This document shows, piece after piece, positions 11,149 to 21,309 of a stretch of DNA of 64,000 nt (position 1 is the stretch's first letter; each line of letters begins with the position of its first letter). Location: positions 2,004 to 66,003 of the forward strand of contig PDUO01000044.1 in NCBI GenBank assembly GCA_003008705.1. The letters are read 5' to 3'. The translations under genes were made by a program, and so were the position numbers. Under the pieces are notes generated by a model that ran no database searches, was not told the DNA's origin, and was given only the letters and a program-made list of their open reading frames with translations. The DNA comes from Pezicula radicicola (taxonomy: Eukaryota; Ascomycota; Leotiomycetes; Helotiales; Dermateaceae).

Positions 11149-11150
11149 TA

Positions 11151-12048
11151 TAATTTTATAATTTAATAATTAATTTATTAACTATAACTATCTTCTTCCC
11201 CTCTTAGGTGGCACCTTCACAATGGAGTGCAAATACTTTTGCGTCGGTTTAAGGAAGTCAAAGTCATGGGCAGGATCAATATAAAGTTGTCGCGTACAAA
11301 TAGTAATACTATATAACAGGTGATGATACACCCTTACCCCCCATGGCGTTTTCAGATCTCAGGAGTGGCGTACGTTCTAGGCTCTCCACAAGGCGGATTC
11401 GTTAATATTAGCAGATTCTCTGAACCGCCTCGAGAGATCCCCTACTGTACTGCAAACTAACTCCCAGTCACAGCTTTGTAATTAATTGGTTGGAATCTTG
11501 ATTGTCCGTAGCGCCACAAACAACTGCACTAAGTTAGCGCACAGGAGACATTGCCCTGAATCTTCTAGAAGCTTACTTATTGCATCAAAGATTTGGGCCG
11601 GATCAACTCGATGCGCACAACGATCCGGCTATTCTTTTAGGTATACGTATGAGTGAACACAATCAGGAATCTATAGATGAAGCGGCTATTGATTGGAACT
11701 TGTGGGATGTGACGATGAAGGGTTTTGATATAGATGGTGGTGCTCTTAGTAGTCAGCACCAAAATCCTTGAATACATGAATCGAAGGAGGTACTCAAGCC
11801 AGGCGAGCAACTCAAATTAAGCGAGTTACTTGAATCAAATAAGTTGTTTAAAAAGTAATATATAACTATTATTCTACCTCGACTATTTAACATAGCTATA
11901 TGGCAGTGACTACATTATGTGGATCATATCTCAATCTCTTCAAGACGCCACATAGTACAACAAAAGAACTGCACCCGACTCTCTTCCAAACGACATAACC
12001 CACATCACATCTCCCATCACCACCACCTCTAAAGTAACCGCCTAAATA
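11151..12048. other. Gene-poor flank with a 63-codon orphan frame
   Basis: Composition returns to normal after about 11205. A plus-strand frame at about 11580-11771 (HQRFGPDQLDAHNDPAILLG..., then AIDWNLWDVTMKGFDIDGG) has coding-like codon use and resembles the acidic C-terminal tail of a fungal transcription factor, but there is no start context or partner exon. I treat it as a possible gene fragment, not as a gene. Confidence 0.35.
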
Positions 12049-13979
12049 TTAAGCCTTCTCATCGGCAATATCTCTAATATTACCCACATTTACACTCCTC
12101 TTACTCCCATCATCATTACTCGTCCCCCTCTCCTCACCTACGATAGAAGACGGGAACTCCCTCGTCAGCTCAACATAATCGTATGCAAACTCACCCAACT
12201 CAGCATCATCCATACCAATAACCTCATCCTCCGCACTTGCTCGAAGTGAGAGCCCTGGAACAAGATTCATGAGGAATAGAATTATGCAGGTGCCGAAGAA
12301 GGAATAGCAGAATCCTGAGACACAGTCGGCTAGTTGGTAGGCTAGTTGGATCCAGTGTCTGTTTAGCCAGCCTCCGGGAATTTCTGTTATACCATCAAGA
12401 TGAGCTATGTAATCACTACAGATTTCTTCGTTAGTAGATCCTTTTCTCTAAAGCCAAAACGAGATAAATAACAAAATCGAGCAGGGAAAAACTTACGCAG
12501 CAAAGAAAGCCGTCAAAAGATTCCCTACAATACCACCCATACCATGCTCCCCAAAAATATCCAACGCATCATCAACCTTAATAACATACTTCAACTTAGT
12601 ACTGTAATTACAAGTCACAGCACCAACAACACCAAAAACAACAGCACTCCAAGGAGGAACAAATCCAGACGCAGGTGTAATAGCAACGAGACCCGACACA
12701 GCACCAGAACAGAATCCAACAGTTGACCATTTCTTCTCGAGTCTGTAATCGAGGAGAACCCATGTTACTCCGCCGACTGATGCTGCTATATGTGTGACTA
12801 CACATGCCATTACTGCTCGCATGTTGCCTGCGAGGGCACTACCGCCGTTGAATCCGAACCAGCCTACCCAGAGGAATACCGTGCCGAGTACGATATGTGT
12901 TACGTTGTGGGGTCGGTATGGGAGTCCTGAGACATCGTTATAGCCGCTTCGTTTGCCAAGCATGATGCTGTAGGCAAGAGCTGCTGCTCCCGAGGTGATA
13001 TGAACGGGTGTTCCACCTGCGAAATCGAGACCGCCCATTTTAAAGGACCTGTTTAAGGGAGAACATAGTTAGCAGATAGTATTTCTCTCTATGAACTAAC
13101 TTAACTACAGAGTTTTGATTTGAAAGTGAAGATTGATCTGATCGCGCAGAAACATTTTTGGAGAAGATCGAAGGAGGGTACAGGATATGTAATAGGTCTT
13201 AGTCTTACCAGCCATGTGGATTCCATGCCCAGCATGCTACAGGATCGTAGATGATAGTCGTCCAAATGAAAATAAAGACACAGCAAGGTAGCATTCTACC
13301 CCGATCAGCTGCGGCGCCAATAGCAAGAGCTGGCCTATGAAACAAATCAAAGTTAGCAAGCTTAAATCTGAAAATCATCCATCCCCATGAGCCAAATCTA
13401 GGTCATTGGATCTTCATTGTTCTCCTCAAATCTGCTCCCGCACCATCAAAAGAATAAGAAAAGAAAAAATAAACCTACGTAATAGCAGCAAACATGCCCT
13501 GATAAATAGCAAACAACAAATCCGGAATCTTAGGACTTCCAACACTAGGTTGATCAAGCACATTCCTAAACCCAATATTCTGCAAGTTCCCAATATAACT
13601 AGAAGCCGTATGCGAAAATGTAAGGGAATAACCCCAGAAGAACCATTGGAAAGAGACAATTCCGACGGACATTAGGGAGAGCCATATGAGTGAGAGAGCT
13701 GATTTCCGTCGTGCAAGTCCTGAGTAGAAGAATCCGACGCCCGGGATCATTAGGAGGACTAGGGCGCTGGATGTTAGCACCCAGGCTATGTCGCCGCTCT
13801 ATTGTTGTTTGAGTTTTGGTTAGTTATTTAGGTCACTTGAGGAGATGATGAGAATGGGAGATGGGAGATGAAGGATTGTGTTTTTTTTTTACCTCGTAGA
13901 AGATGTTGCAGTCTTCGGTGAGAGAGTTACATCCTGTTTCCGTGGTTCCGTTATAAGGAATGGTATATAAAGAAGCCAT
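12049..13979 (-). CDS. mep: Ammonium transporter of the MEP/Amt family
   Basis: Proposed exons on the minus strand are 13979-13893, 13798-13479, 13334-13209, 13048-12497 and 12415-12049, coding for 483 residues; all four introns keep phase. It moves ammonium (NH3/NH4+) across the plasma membrane as a trimer. Visible family marks are SGDIAWVLTSSALVLLM, MIPGVGFFYSGLARRKS, WFFWGYSLTFS, the junction-spanning FAAITPALAIGAAADRGRML, DPVACWAWNPHGW and MGGLDFAGGTPVHI. The last contains the conserved signature and the first pore histidine; GEHGMGGIVGN carries the second. Eleven membrane segments are expected from the family. The C-terminal tail is acidic and cytoplasmic. GATA-rich upstream DNA suggests nitrogen-catabolite control. 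It is closest to fungal Mep-type high-affinity permeases; the exact paralogue cannot be fixed here. Confidence 0.95.
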
Positions 13980-14470
13980 ATTCTCTAATCTGTAGCCAGC
14001 CTAGTCTCTGAATCTTTGTTGAATCAAGTTTCCGTGGGTCTTAGTATTCAACAAGGACCCTGAGAAGATGAAGAGTGAATATGGGAGGAGCAATCGGATA
14101 TAATATATAAAGGATGAACATGCGCCACGTGCAACTCTCAGATAAAATGTGGCATCCACGTTTTCAGCTTGATTCTATATCATGTCCGAGCACCTCGACC
14201 CAAGATTTGTACTCCTTTTTGGTGCCAAAATGATAAGAGATAGAGAGAGAAAATTGGCGTTTTCTAAAACCCAGAGGTGATACTTTGAAAGAATCTAGAA
14301 AGCGGTAATATAAGATGTGAAATCAGGGATTGGTCCATCATATGTGCCATCCGAGGTAGTGACACTGATAGGCTGAACCGCCAAGCCTTATATACCGCCA
14401 CAGGCTTTTGTGGCAATTTCTTTTGGCAGCGGGTATCTATAATAGATCCACAGATAAGGTATACTTGTGG
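13980..14470 (-). promoter_or_regulatory. GATA-rich promoter of the ammonium permease
   Basis: On the plus strand, gataaa lies at 14141-14146 and gataag at 14232-14237 and 14453-14458, with further single GATA cores between them. A TATA-like atatataaagg lies near 14103-14113. HGATAR clusters are the sites of AreA/Nit2-type GATA factors that switch on ammonium and alternative-nitrogen genes in filamentous ascomycetes. The motif match is direct; the regulation is inferred. Confidence 0.5.
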
Positions 14471-15678
14471 GATGTACAGTACGTGTGACTATGTTGTGTA
14501 TGATAACGATGCCCTGTGCTATAGGTCCACATACATTAACATTTGCAAAGTTCCAGTTCAGGTCTCAAAATCCGAATGGCCTCAAAAAGCCTCTTTATCA
14601 CAGCCAACCATCTACTTAAATATAATACCTTGACCAATAAATCATATATACGAATAGAGCTTCCCAACCAAGTGAACACAAATGGGAAAGAAAACGTGGC
14701 TAGGAATTGTGGCGTGCGTTGACTCGCTGCTCGCTTAACCCAATCACCACCACTGGCACTTAACTTTGACACTTACTATTAAGGGTAATCTGTGCACAGA
14801 TACCGCCCCAAAGACAAGCTATACAATTGGAGGACGTCCGTGGGGGCAAAAGGATGGGATTTGGTGAGGATTTTGCTAAATCATTTGTGCACCTTGGCTT
14901 TCACTTTGTATATATTCTCTGTGATATTTCCATGATAGTCTTGAACTTAGAAGAGAGCTAGTTGGAGAATATGCTGCTTATGGAAGTCGTGTCTCAAACG
15001 TCACTTGATTTAGGAAATATCTTTGAAGGTACTTAGTAGTTTTCACACAATTCAACATTGTAACGACGTATCAATTTCTCTCCCTTATCGTATTCTGCTA
15101 TAACGCTCTTACATAGTCACCATGCTACTAGCCTTCCCCCCCACCCCCCGCTTCCCCTCCCCTAATAATCCTTATTCAGCGGGTCGGTGGTGTAGGTTTG
15201 CTCAGGCAATTACGTGCACTAAATGTAGCAGTTGAAGGCCACTCAACGCATACTTTGTGGAATTTACACTAAAATCTTGGAATTCTAGCATAGTTTCGCT
15301 CTTCCTACTGGCTCTGCTTAAATTCTCTGCCCACGTTACTGACCCACTGAATAAGGATTATTTAGGGGGGGGAGTACCATCTGATGCCCTTGCGACACTT
15401 TATTCAGCCTCCATCCCACAGCGCATCTGTGTGCCTACAGCCACGTGAATAGCATCGGCCCTTCTAGCCTCATGGCGAGACAACCCCATATGCCAATGCC
15501 CCACAGCCTTGGGCGCGATGTGAATCAATTCTCGCAATGCAATAGGAGCTCTAAGAGCACCTGGGTATCTTATAACAATACTTTATAAACGTAAACACCA
15601 GAGTAAAACTGGACTCCTTCACGTCTTTGTCCATTAATTGAGTAGGACGTACAAACCTCTCATTACTCCACAGTTATC
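14471..15678. other. Intergenic, no supported gene
   Basis: Flanks of the ammonium permease promoter and the 3' region of the 5-phosphatase. Contains C-rich tracts near 15136-15160 and a G-run near 15364. No credible frame or RNA gene seen. Confidence 0.5.
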
Positions 15679-18600
15679 TCAAGAGTACCCTCTCCCTCTC
15701 AGGAACACTTCCAACGCATCTCTCCTACGATCTTCCATCGCTCTTCGATCCTTGTCTTTCGCAGGAACAGGCGCGCGGATAACCACAGGTGCAAATATTT
15801 CTGCATATCGCGTATCGATTGCCTGTCTCTTGACGACTGCGGGGTCCGAAGGAAGCGGCGGTGGTTTTCCGCGCCAGCTCAATGACCGACGAACAGAGTC
15901 CATGCTGCTTCGTGTAGAACTTGCAATGCTAGCAGCAAAAGTCTTGGTCGAAATGGGTGCAAGCTCGGCTGCAACTCGGGAAAGCATTGATGCAAGGAAC
16001 ACGAAGGAAATATTGTGGTTTGGCGATGTGGAGAGAACATCCAGGACCCACGCCTTCTTTTCCTCGGCATCAACTGAAGTTGCTTTTACATCTTTGGCAG
16101 CTCTTTCTTCTTCGAGTTTCACCCAAAGTGTTTCGGGGACTATCCCATCTGTGATGCTTGCTAGAAACATAACTAGTACCTCGGCCATAATCTCCAACCT
16201 CTCGATGACTGGTGTTTCAAGAGGAAAGGATTCATTCAAATTTTTGTCAGAGTCCAGGGCCTCGAGCACAAAACTTCTCCTCCATTGTCTTACTTCGAGG
16301 TCCTTTAAGAGCCAGGTCTTAGCGTCAAATGGCCACCCAACACTATCCTTCGGAAGTTGAACACCATCCACCATGCTTTCATCTGCGGTACACCGCTCCG
16401 TAAGTGATTCTACCACTTCTGTAAGCTTGAACAGTTCTCTTGGTGCTGACCAACAAACTTCCTGGCCGCAATTGACATATTTGCCCTTGGAATCTAACAA
16501 TAGCGCACGAACTCCTCCCTCGGGGATTCGAATAAGTTCGTCAACAGATCTACCAAAGCAAGATTGTAGCCAAGATCCTTTGATAGGAATGAAGTGGTCT
16601 CTGCCGTCTGTCACGCGCAGTATAAGGATGTCCTCCAATTGTGATAGTCCTTCGTTCAAGGATTTGACCATAGTTGCATCGCCAACAAAGGCTTCAAGAT
16701 TGACATTGATGGTATCACCAGGCTCTAAAGTCACTTGCATCTCTGGATGCTTGTCGTGCTTCTGCTCCGGGTCGTCATCGTCATTTCCGGTTCCTGCAAA
16801 GACCACTTTGAGCCATTCAGGGGCGACTAGATCGAGTCCAGAGGGGGTCGGACGGCTCACGAATGTAAACTGCGCTGCCACCTGACTTGTATTCGCAATG
16901 GTCAGATGGCGCGTCTTTCGCCTCTGAAATCCGACTTCTCCAAAGTCGACCCCGTCAGCACTATCTGTATTTGGACGCTTTGAAGCAGAACTCCCGTCCT
17001 TCAGGCCATCGTCAGCATCTTGGGAATGGTCTACTATAATTGTGATTCCAGGACGTCTTTCATTCTCCGCGCGGTCGAGTTCCTTGGCTACTTCCGCTTG
17101 AATTTGGGACTTCAGTTCCGGAATAACGGCGTCATATTCCAAGGTGAACACAGCATCAAGAGGTTTGTGATCCGAAGAGAGGACCCTCTGGTGTGAAGTA
17201 TACACATCAAGACTTATTTTATCCAAAAAGCCTTCCTTTGTCACCACTTCCTGTGGATGAGATTCATCTGCATCTGCATCTGCATCCTCGTCATAATCTT
17301 CAAACTCTGCAGTAGTTGGAGTTTCTTCAGAGCCATCGGTGTCAGGGTCATAATCAAACAGAACATCTTCCTCGTCGCTGGCATGGTCCATTCCTCTTGC
17401 TTTCATTTCCTCATCTTTCACCCTTGCCTCTTCTTCTTCGTGAGTTTTTCTGTCATATTCTAATTTATCTCGCCGGGTTCTGAAGAGTATTCGATCGCAC
17501 CAACTAGGTGCTCGTTTCTTCTCGCTCGAATCGAACATGCCCACGCTACCAACGTCATATTTATAGGTAGGAAGGAATGTAATAGGCCCCTCTCTCCAGC
17601 CATCATGGAAGGCTTTCCGCGCCTTTTTAACATGGAGCAATTGGTCGTGAGGTAGCAAAGAATCAAGAGTTGCTTGTAAAGAAGCAGGATCTGTGTGTGG
17701 ATCCTGTATAAAATCATCAGGGTCGGGAAGCGAATTTGATGAGTTATCATCGAGATGGTCAAATGTACTGCTTGAGCGAGGTTCAGACTCATTTTCTGAC
17801 GAGTCGTCTTCGCTGTCGATATGGTGGACCACAATCGTGTCAGGATTTTCGGCCTCATTGTCCATCTTTTTTGTTGACTTGGAATCTGCACCATATTCGC
17901 CTTTGGTGTGTAGCATTAATAGACGCCTTATATCTTCCCCAGGCAGACCGTCCAACCTGAAATTCAGGTCCCCAAACCAAAAAGCAAAATCTTCCTCCCC
18001 AATCCCTTCATGCGTGTCATCCAAAGCTCCAGCCCAGCTAATTTGATCGAAATGCGTCCTTGACAGTATCTGTGAAACATCCCAACATCGACGATCCAAA
18101 TGTGCTGGATCTGTGCCTGAAGCTAGGTGGGAATTAATGAACACCATCCGAGTAGTCTCTCCAAGCACTATCCTCGTGGTCACGGCTCCTTTGTTCCCGA
18201 GATAACCCATTATCCCAGTGCCCACAGAGACAGTGCTCACTGAGCTTATCGTTGGTGCGACTGTAGGAGAAGCAAATATGAACAGAAGAAGGCCGGAGAG
18301 TTGTTGTTCTGCTATCAGCTCATAGCCCGGAGGCAAAGCGTCCATCAGTGCCCTCCTCCATTTATTTATTGGCCCAGCATCCGTATATACTCGACCGATA
18401 TACTCTTTCGCCGAAGTAAGCTCAACAACTTCCTGCAGTCCAAGCACATAGAGTCCAATGTCTTCTCCTCCAGCAATTGTGCCCGTGCCCTCGTCCCCTC
18501 GTGGTATTGTTGATTCCTCTTTTGTCCTCCGAGCCTCCTGGTCATCCACACTCTCAATGTTCTCCTGGCTTTGGTCCTCCGTAATAGCATTAGCTATCTC

Positions 18601-18864
18601 GTGCCCGACCAAGTTCTTCTCAATGCCTTTGCCTTCCACAAACCAGCCTCGTAAGTCCCTATCTGTGTCCGGACAAGCTGCAACGTTCCATGAGCCAATC
18701 TTGACTCGGATCTTCTTGGGTCGAGTATATTCGGCTTTGCGTGCATGCACAGCTTTCGAGAGAGAATGCGGGCTTGATGTTGTCGCATGGGGAACAGCAG
18801 AGGTCTCGTGCTCCTCCGAGGCTCGTGGTTCTGAAGACATACTGAGGAGTGGTGGTATTCGCAA
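15679..18864 (-). CDS. Inositol polyphosphate 5-phosphatase (OCRL/INPP5B-like)
   Basis: Single-exon frame of 1061 residues. The catalytic domain carries all standard blocks: SWNVA (58-62), LQEVVEL (143-149), GNKGAV (223-228), NSHLASG (244-250), FWFGDLNFRL (295-304), PTYKYD (432-437), PSWCDRIL (453-460) and SSDHKPL (563-569). This enzyme family removes the 5-phosphate from PI(4,5)P2 and related lipids at endosomes, Golgi or plasma membrane. An acidic insert (about 465-540, with a DADADAD run encoded by a gatgca-type repeat) separates the last two catalytic blocks. It is followed by an ASH-like beta domain (about 640-770; HLTIANTSQVAAQFTF) and a helical C-terminal part (about 800-1040) in the position of the OCRL RhoGAP-like domain. 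An alternative start at residue 9 is possible. It is divergent from the decapping gene. Confidence 0.93.
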   Translation of the reverse strand: MRIPPLLSMSSEPRASEEHETSAVPHATTSSPHSLSKAVHARKAEYTRPKKIRVKIGSWNVAACPDTDRDLRGWFVEGKGIEKNLVGHEIANAITEDQSQENIESVDDQEARRTKEESTIPRGDEGTGTIAGGEDIGLYVLGLQEVVELTSAKEYIGRVYTDAGPINKWRRALMDALPPGYELIAEQQLSGLLLFIFASPTVAPTISSVSTVSVGTGIMGYLGNKGAVTTRIVLGETTRMVFINSHLASGTDPAHLDRRCWDVSQILSRTHFDQISWAGALDDTHEGIGEEDFAFWFGDLNFRLDGLPGEDIRRLLMLHTKGEYGADSKSTKKMDNEAENPDTIVVHHIDSEDDSSENESEPRSSSTFDHLDDNSSNSLPDPDDFIQDPHTDPASLQATLDSLLPHDQLLHVKKARKAFHDGWREGPITFLPTYKYDVGSVGMFDSSEKKRAPSWCDRILFRTRRDKLEYDRKTHEEEEARVKDEEMKARGMDHASDEEDVLFDYDPDTDGSEETPTTAEFEDYDEDADADADESHPQEVVTKEGFLDKISLDVYTSHQRVLSSDHKPLDAVFTLEYDAVIPELKSQIQAEVAKELDRAENERRPGITIIVDHSQDADDGLKDGSSASKRPNTDSADGVDFGEVGFQRRKTRHLTIANTSQVAAQFTFVSRPTPSGLDLVAPEWLKVVFAGTGNDDDDPEQKHDKHPEMQVTLEPGDTINVNLEAFVGDATMVKSLNEGLSQLEDILILRVTDGRDHFIPIKGSWLQSCFGRSVDELIRIPEGGVRALLLDSKGKYVNCGQEVCWSAPRELFKLTEVVESLTERCTADESMVDGVQLPKDSVGWPFDAKTWLLKDLEVRQWRRSFVLEALDSDKNLNESFPLETPVIERLEIMAEVLVMFLASITDGIVPETLWVKLEEERAAKDVKATSVDAEEKKAWVLDVLSTSPNHNISFVFLASMLSRVAAELAPISTKTFAASIASSTRSSMDSVRRSLSWRGKPPPLPSDPAVVKRQAIDTRYAEIFAPVVIRAPVPAKDKDRRAMEDRRRDALEVFLRGRGYS

Positions 18865-19729
18865 AGGTGAATAGATGTTGGAGGGCTTGCACGACGCGTC
18901 AACAGCTTACAGGGACCTATTATTCAATCACTGGCATGTTGACATTTTTTTGGTTGGCGATTTGAAGCTAGATTCAGGGCGCAAATGACGTAGTGGGGCT
19001 GCAGTCGTATGCTGACTTGGTACATGAAGCAAGGACGCTCGAGGAATGTAGATATCTTATGTGTATATGTGAGGGAAGGTTGAGGATACTGAGGGCGTAC
19101 GTATGTAAGGTATAATAATGTAAACAAGGATCGATAATAGAATAGCGCGAAGATGGGAAAAAAAGAAAAGGATCTCTTGTAAAAATAGCAAAAGGGCATA
19201 AGGGCATAAGATAAGGGTATAAGGGTATAAGGGTATAAAAAGATTGGGCCTAAGCCGAGAGTCAGGTAGTGAGCAGACCCGGTGGACTCTGGTGTCGACT
19301 CGTGCAGTGTGGGGGATGAGCACCTCAAGCAGCTGAACCCTGAGAGCAAAGCCGCCGCCGGTCATCCGCCAAGTCCTGCCAGTCCCCCGGCACGTCAGAC
19401 AAGGCTGAAGATCTCATGGACGGCTTCTTCGTCCCTTCAACGACAGCAACAACAACGACAACGACAACAACATCAACAATACGCGCAATCCACGATTCTA
19501 ACACATATACACCATACGCCTATAGCTGCCCATTCTATCCTCTCTCTGTCAGTCATCGCACACTTCACTTCATATACTACCGAGACTGGACAGCAAGACC
19601 AACCAAATTCCTAGTTGCGCAACCCAAGCCTTACCGTTCAATTCGCACCACAACACGACATACTCCCCCCGTCGTAGTCTGCCAAAGCCTCAAACATCAT
19701 ATTCATCCACCTAGTGGAATCAACTGAAG
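18865..19729. promoter_or_regulatory. Divergent promoter region between 5-phosphatase and Dcp1
   Basis: About 865 nt lie between two divergently oriented start codons. It contains an 8-nt tandem repeat (19192-19239) and a CAACA/CGACA-rich stretch at 19440-19485, followed by a long pyrimidine- and CA-rich leader reading into the Dcp1 start. Small frames here have no family motif and are treated as leader sequence. Confidence 0.5.
19192..19239 (+). repeat. 8-nt tandem repeat (aagggyat)n
   Basis: Two copies of aagggcat, a short spacer (aagat), then three copies of aagggtat. Located about 330 nt upstream of the 5-phosphatase start. Confidence 0.8.
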
Positions 19730-20488
19730 ATGACGCCACGAAAGACCAGCAAACGTCAACAGAATCACCAGTCGCAACCAACACCTCTAGCCCAAGCATC
19801 CGACTACGATTCCGACATACAATACTTCGTCCCTCCTCCACAACGCACAAACGACGAGATCAACTTATTAGTTCTTCGGAGGTACAACCCCGCAATCCAA
19901 ACTCCCCTCTCAATAGTAGCAAATGCAGTAGTCTACTCCTTCAAGGACGACCCGCCAGCATGGGAGAAGCCCGGAATCGATGGCTCACTCTTCGTTTGCC
20001 AACTTGAACCGCATCCTATAACAGGTGGGGAACGTTACTGTCTCGCTCTACTAAATCGCCGCGGTTTGGAGAATCTGATGCTGGAACTGGGAGAGCTCAT
20101 GGAGGTGGAGAACACACCCGAGCTACTTACGCTGCGATACATCGAGAAGGTGCCTGGTGGCGGACCGGATGGGCCCGAGAAGGTCATTGGATTATGGATG
20201 CATGCGGATAAGGATGACACGCGCGAAAAGAACGGGCTGCTCATCGAGGATTTATGGAAGAAAGCTGTAGAGGCGAAGGAGGCAGAGGTCTTGGCAGAGG
20301 GCAACGGAAAGCAGAGGGCGGGTGCTTCGAGCACGGAAAGCTGGAACATAGTTGAACGTCAACCGGAGATGTCAAACCAGCCAGAGCCCTCTGCTTTGGG
20401 ACGCAAGTTGAGTATACGCGATCTTTTTGCACAGCAGAGCGTCGAGCTTCCACCAGGAAACGCTGCAAACCAACATCGAAATTATTAG
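19730..20488 (+). CDS. dcp1: mRNA-decapping enzyme subunit Dcp1
   Basis: Uninterrupted frame of 252 residues. After a basic, Gln-rich N-terminus, residues about 40-165 form the Dcp1 EVH1-like domain. Landmarks are NLLVLRRYNPAIQTPLSIVA, NAVVYSFKD, WEKPGIDGSLFV, YCLALLNRRGLENLMLEL and VIGLWMHAD. The protein activates the Dcp2 catalytic subunit, which removes the 5' cap of mRNA in cytoplasmic P-bodies; the EVH1 surface also contacts proline-rich regulators. The C-terminal tail (about 185-252) is low complexity and carries LSIRDLFAQQ, a short helix-like motif that could be a partner-binding segment. The length is close to that of other fungal Dcp1 proteins. Confidence 0.92.
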   Translation: MTPRKTSKRQQNHQSQPTPLAQASDYDSDIQYFVPPPQRTNDEINLLVLRRYNPAIQTPLSIVANAVVYSFKDDPPAWEKPGIDGSLFVCQLEPHPITGGERYCLALLNRRGLENLMLELGELMEVENTPELLTLRYIEKVPGGGPDGPEKVIGLWMHADKDDTREKNGLLIEDLWKKAVEAKEAEVLAEGNGKQRAGASSTESWNIVERQPEMSNQPEPSALGRKLSIRDLFAQQSVELPPGNAANQHRNY

Positions 20489-21309
20489 CAAGGCAAGCTC
20501 ATCATAGCCATCGTTTAGCATTAAGCCAAGGCATGTATCGCAAAGCAAGTGTTGCTCCAATACCTAAAAGAATAAAGCAATAGCTTTATATTTCCACGTC
20601 TTTATTATGCTTTGCATCTTCTAGTAAGCGTGCATGACTATCTTAGCCCTTTGCTTCTTCATGGTAAACTTGTCAAGTACACCATAATTATAATCACCTA
20701 CCGATAACTTGACATGCGCCACGCCTTCAATCTTCAACGAAAATGCATGTTGTGAAGCATAACGTTGAAAACACAAGCAAGTACACTGGACATAGGCGAG
20801 TTCAATAGAGCATTACCTCTTCACACAATTTGGTAGTACAGCAGTAATAACTTTCCATTCTATGAACATCCATACACCCATCCATACGCTCCGTTTCTTC
20901 GCCGCTGGAAGACCAGACATACGCCAAACTCCAATGCGAATACAATCTGGTCTTCTCCAGTGTAACAATCCAGCAAAAGACTGATGTGGTCTCTGCCACT
21001 CATTGAATCACCACGCCTCTACTCTTGACATTCTGCCGTGCTTTGGTGCACCAGCAGCGCTGAACAACGAAATGCAAAAAAAACATTAGCCACCAATGTA
21101 TGCTACAAACGAAAAAAGGAGCTTAAGAGCCGAAGAAATAATTGGAATCCTGTGTTTGGTCCATGTATCATTGAAAGAAACTTTTGTATGTGCAGGAATT
21201 GCTTCGTTGGGTTGTCCCTCATGACCCAGTCGCGGTGACCATGCGAAAATGGATACAACCCGAAATGTAATGAAGTAGAAACTCGTAACGCTCAAAACAT
21301 TTTGTGCTC
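20489..21309. other. Intergenic between two gene 3' ends
   Basis: Convergent 3' flanks of Dcp1 and the BAR protein. AT-rich with several aataaa-like words (for example near 20570). No credible gene. Confidence 0.5.

Noticed and set aside
14536..14772. Minus-strand 78-codon open frame near the ammonium permease promoter
   Set aside because: No domain, weak context, overlaps promoter-like DNA.
15638..16885. Long plus-strand frames (240 and 170 codons)
   Set aside because: They are antisense shadows of the single-exon 5-phosphatase, whose catalytic motifs are unambiguous.
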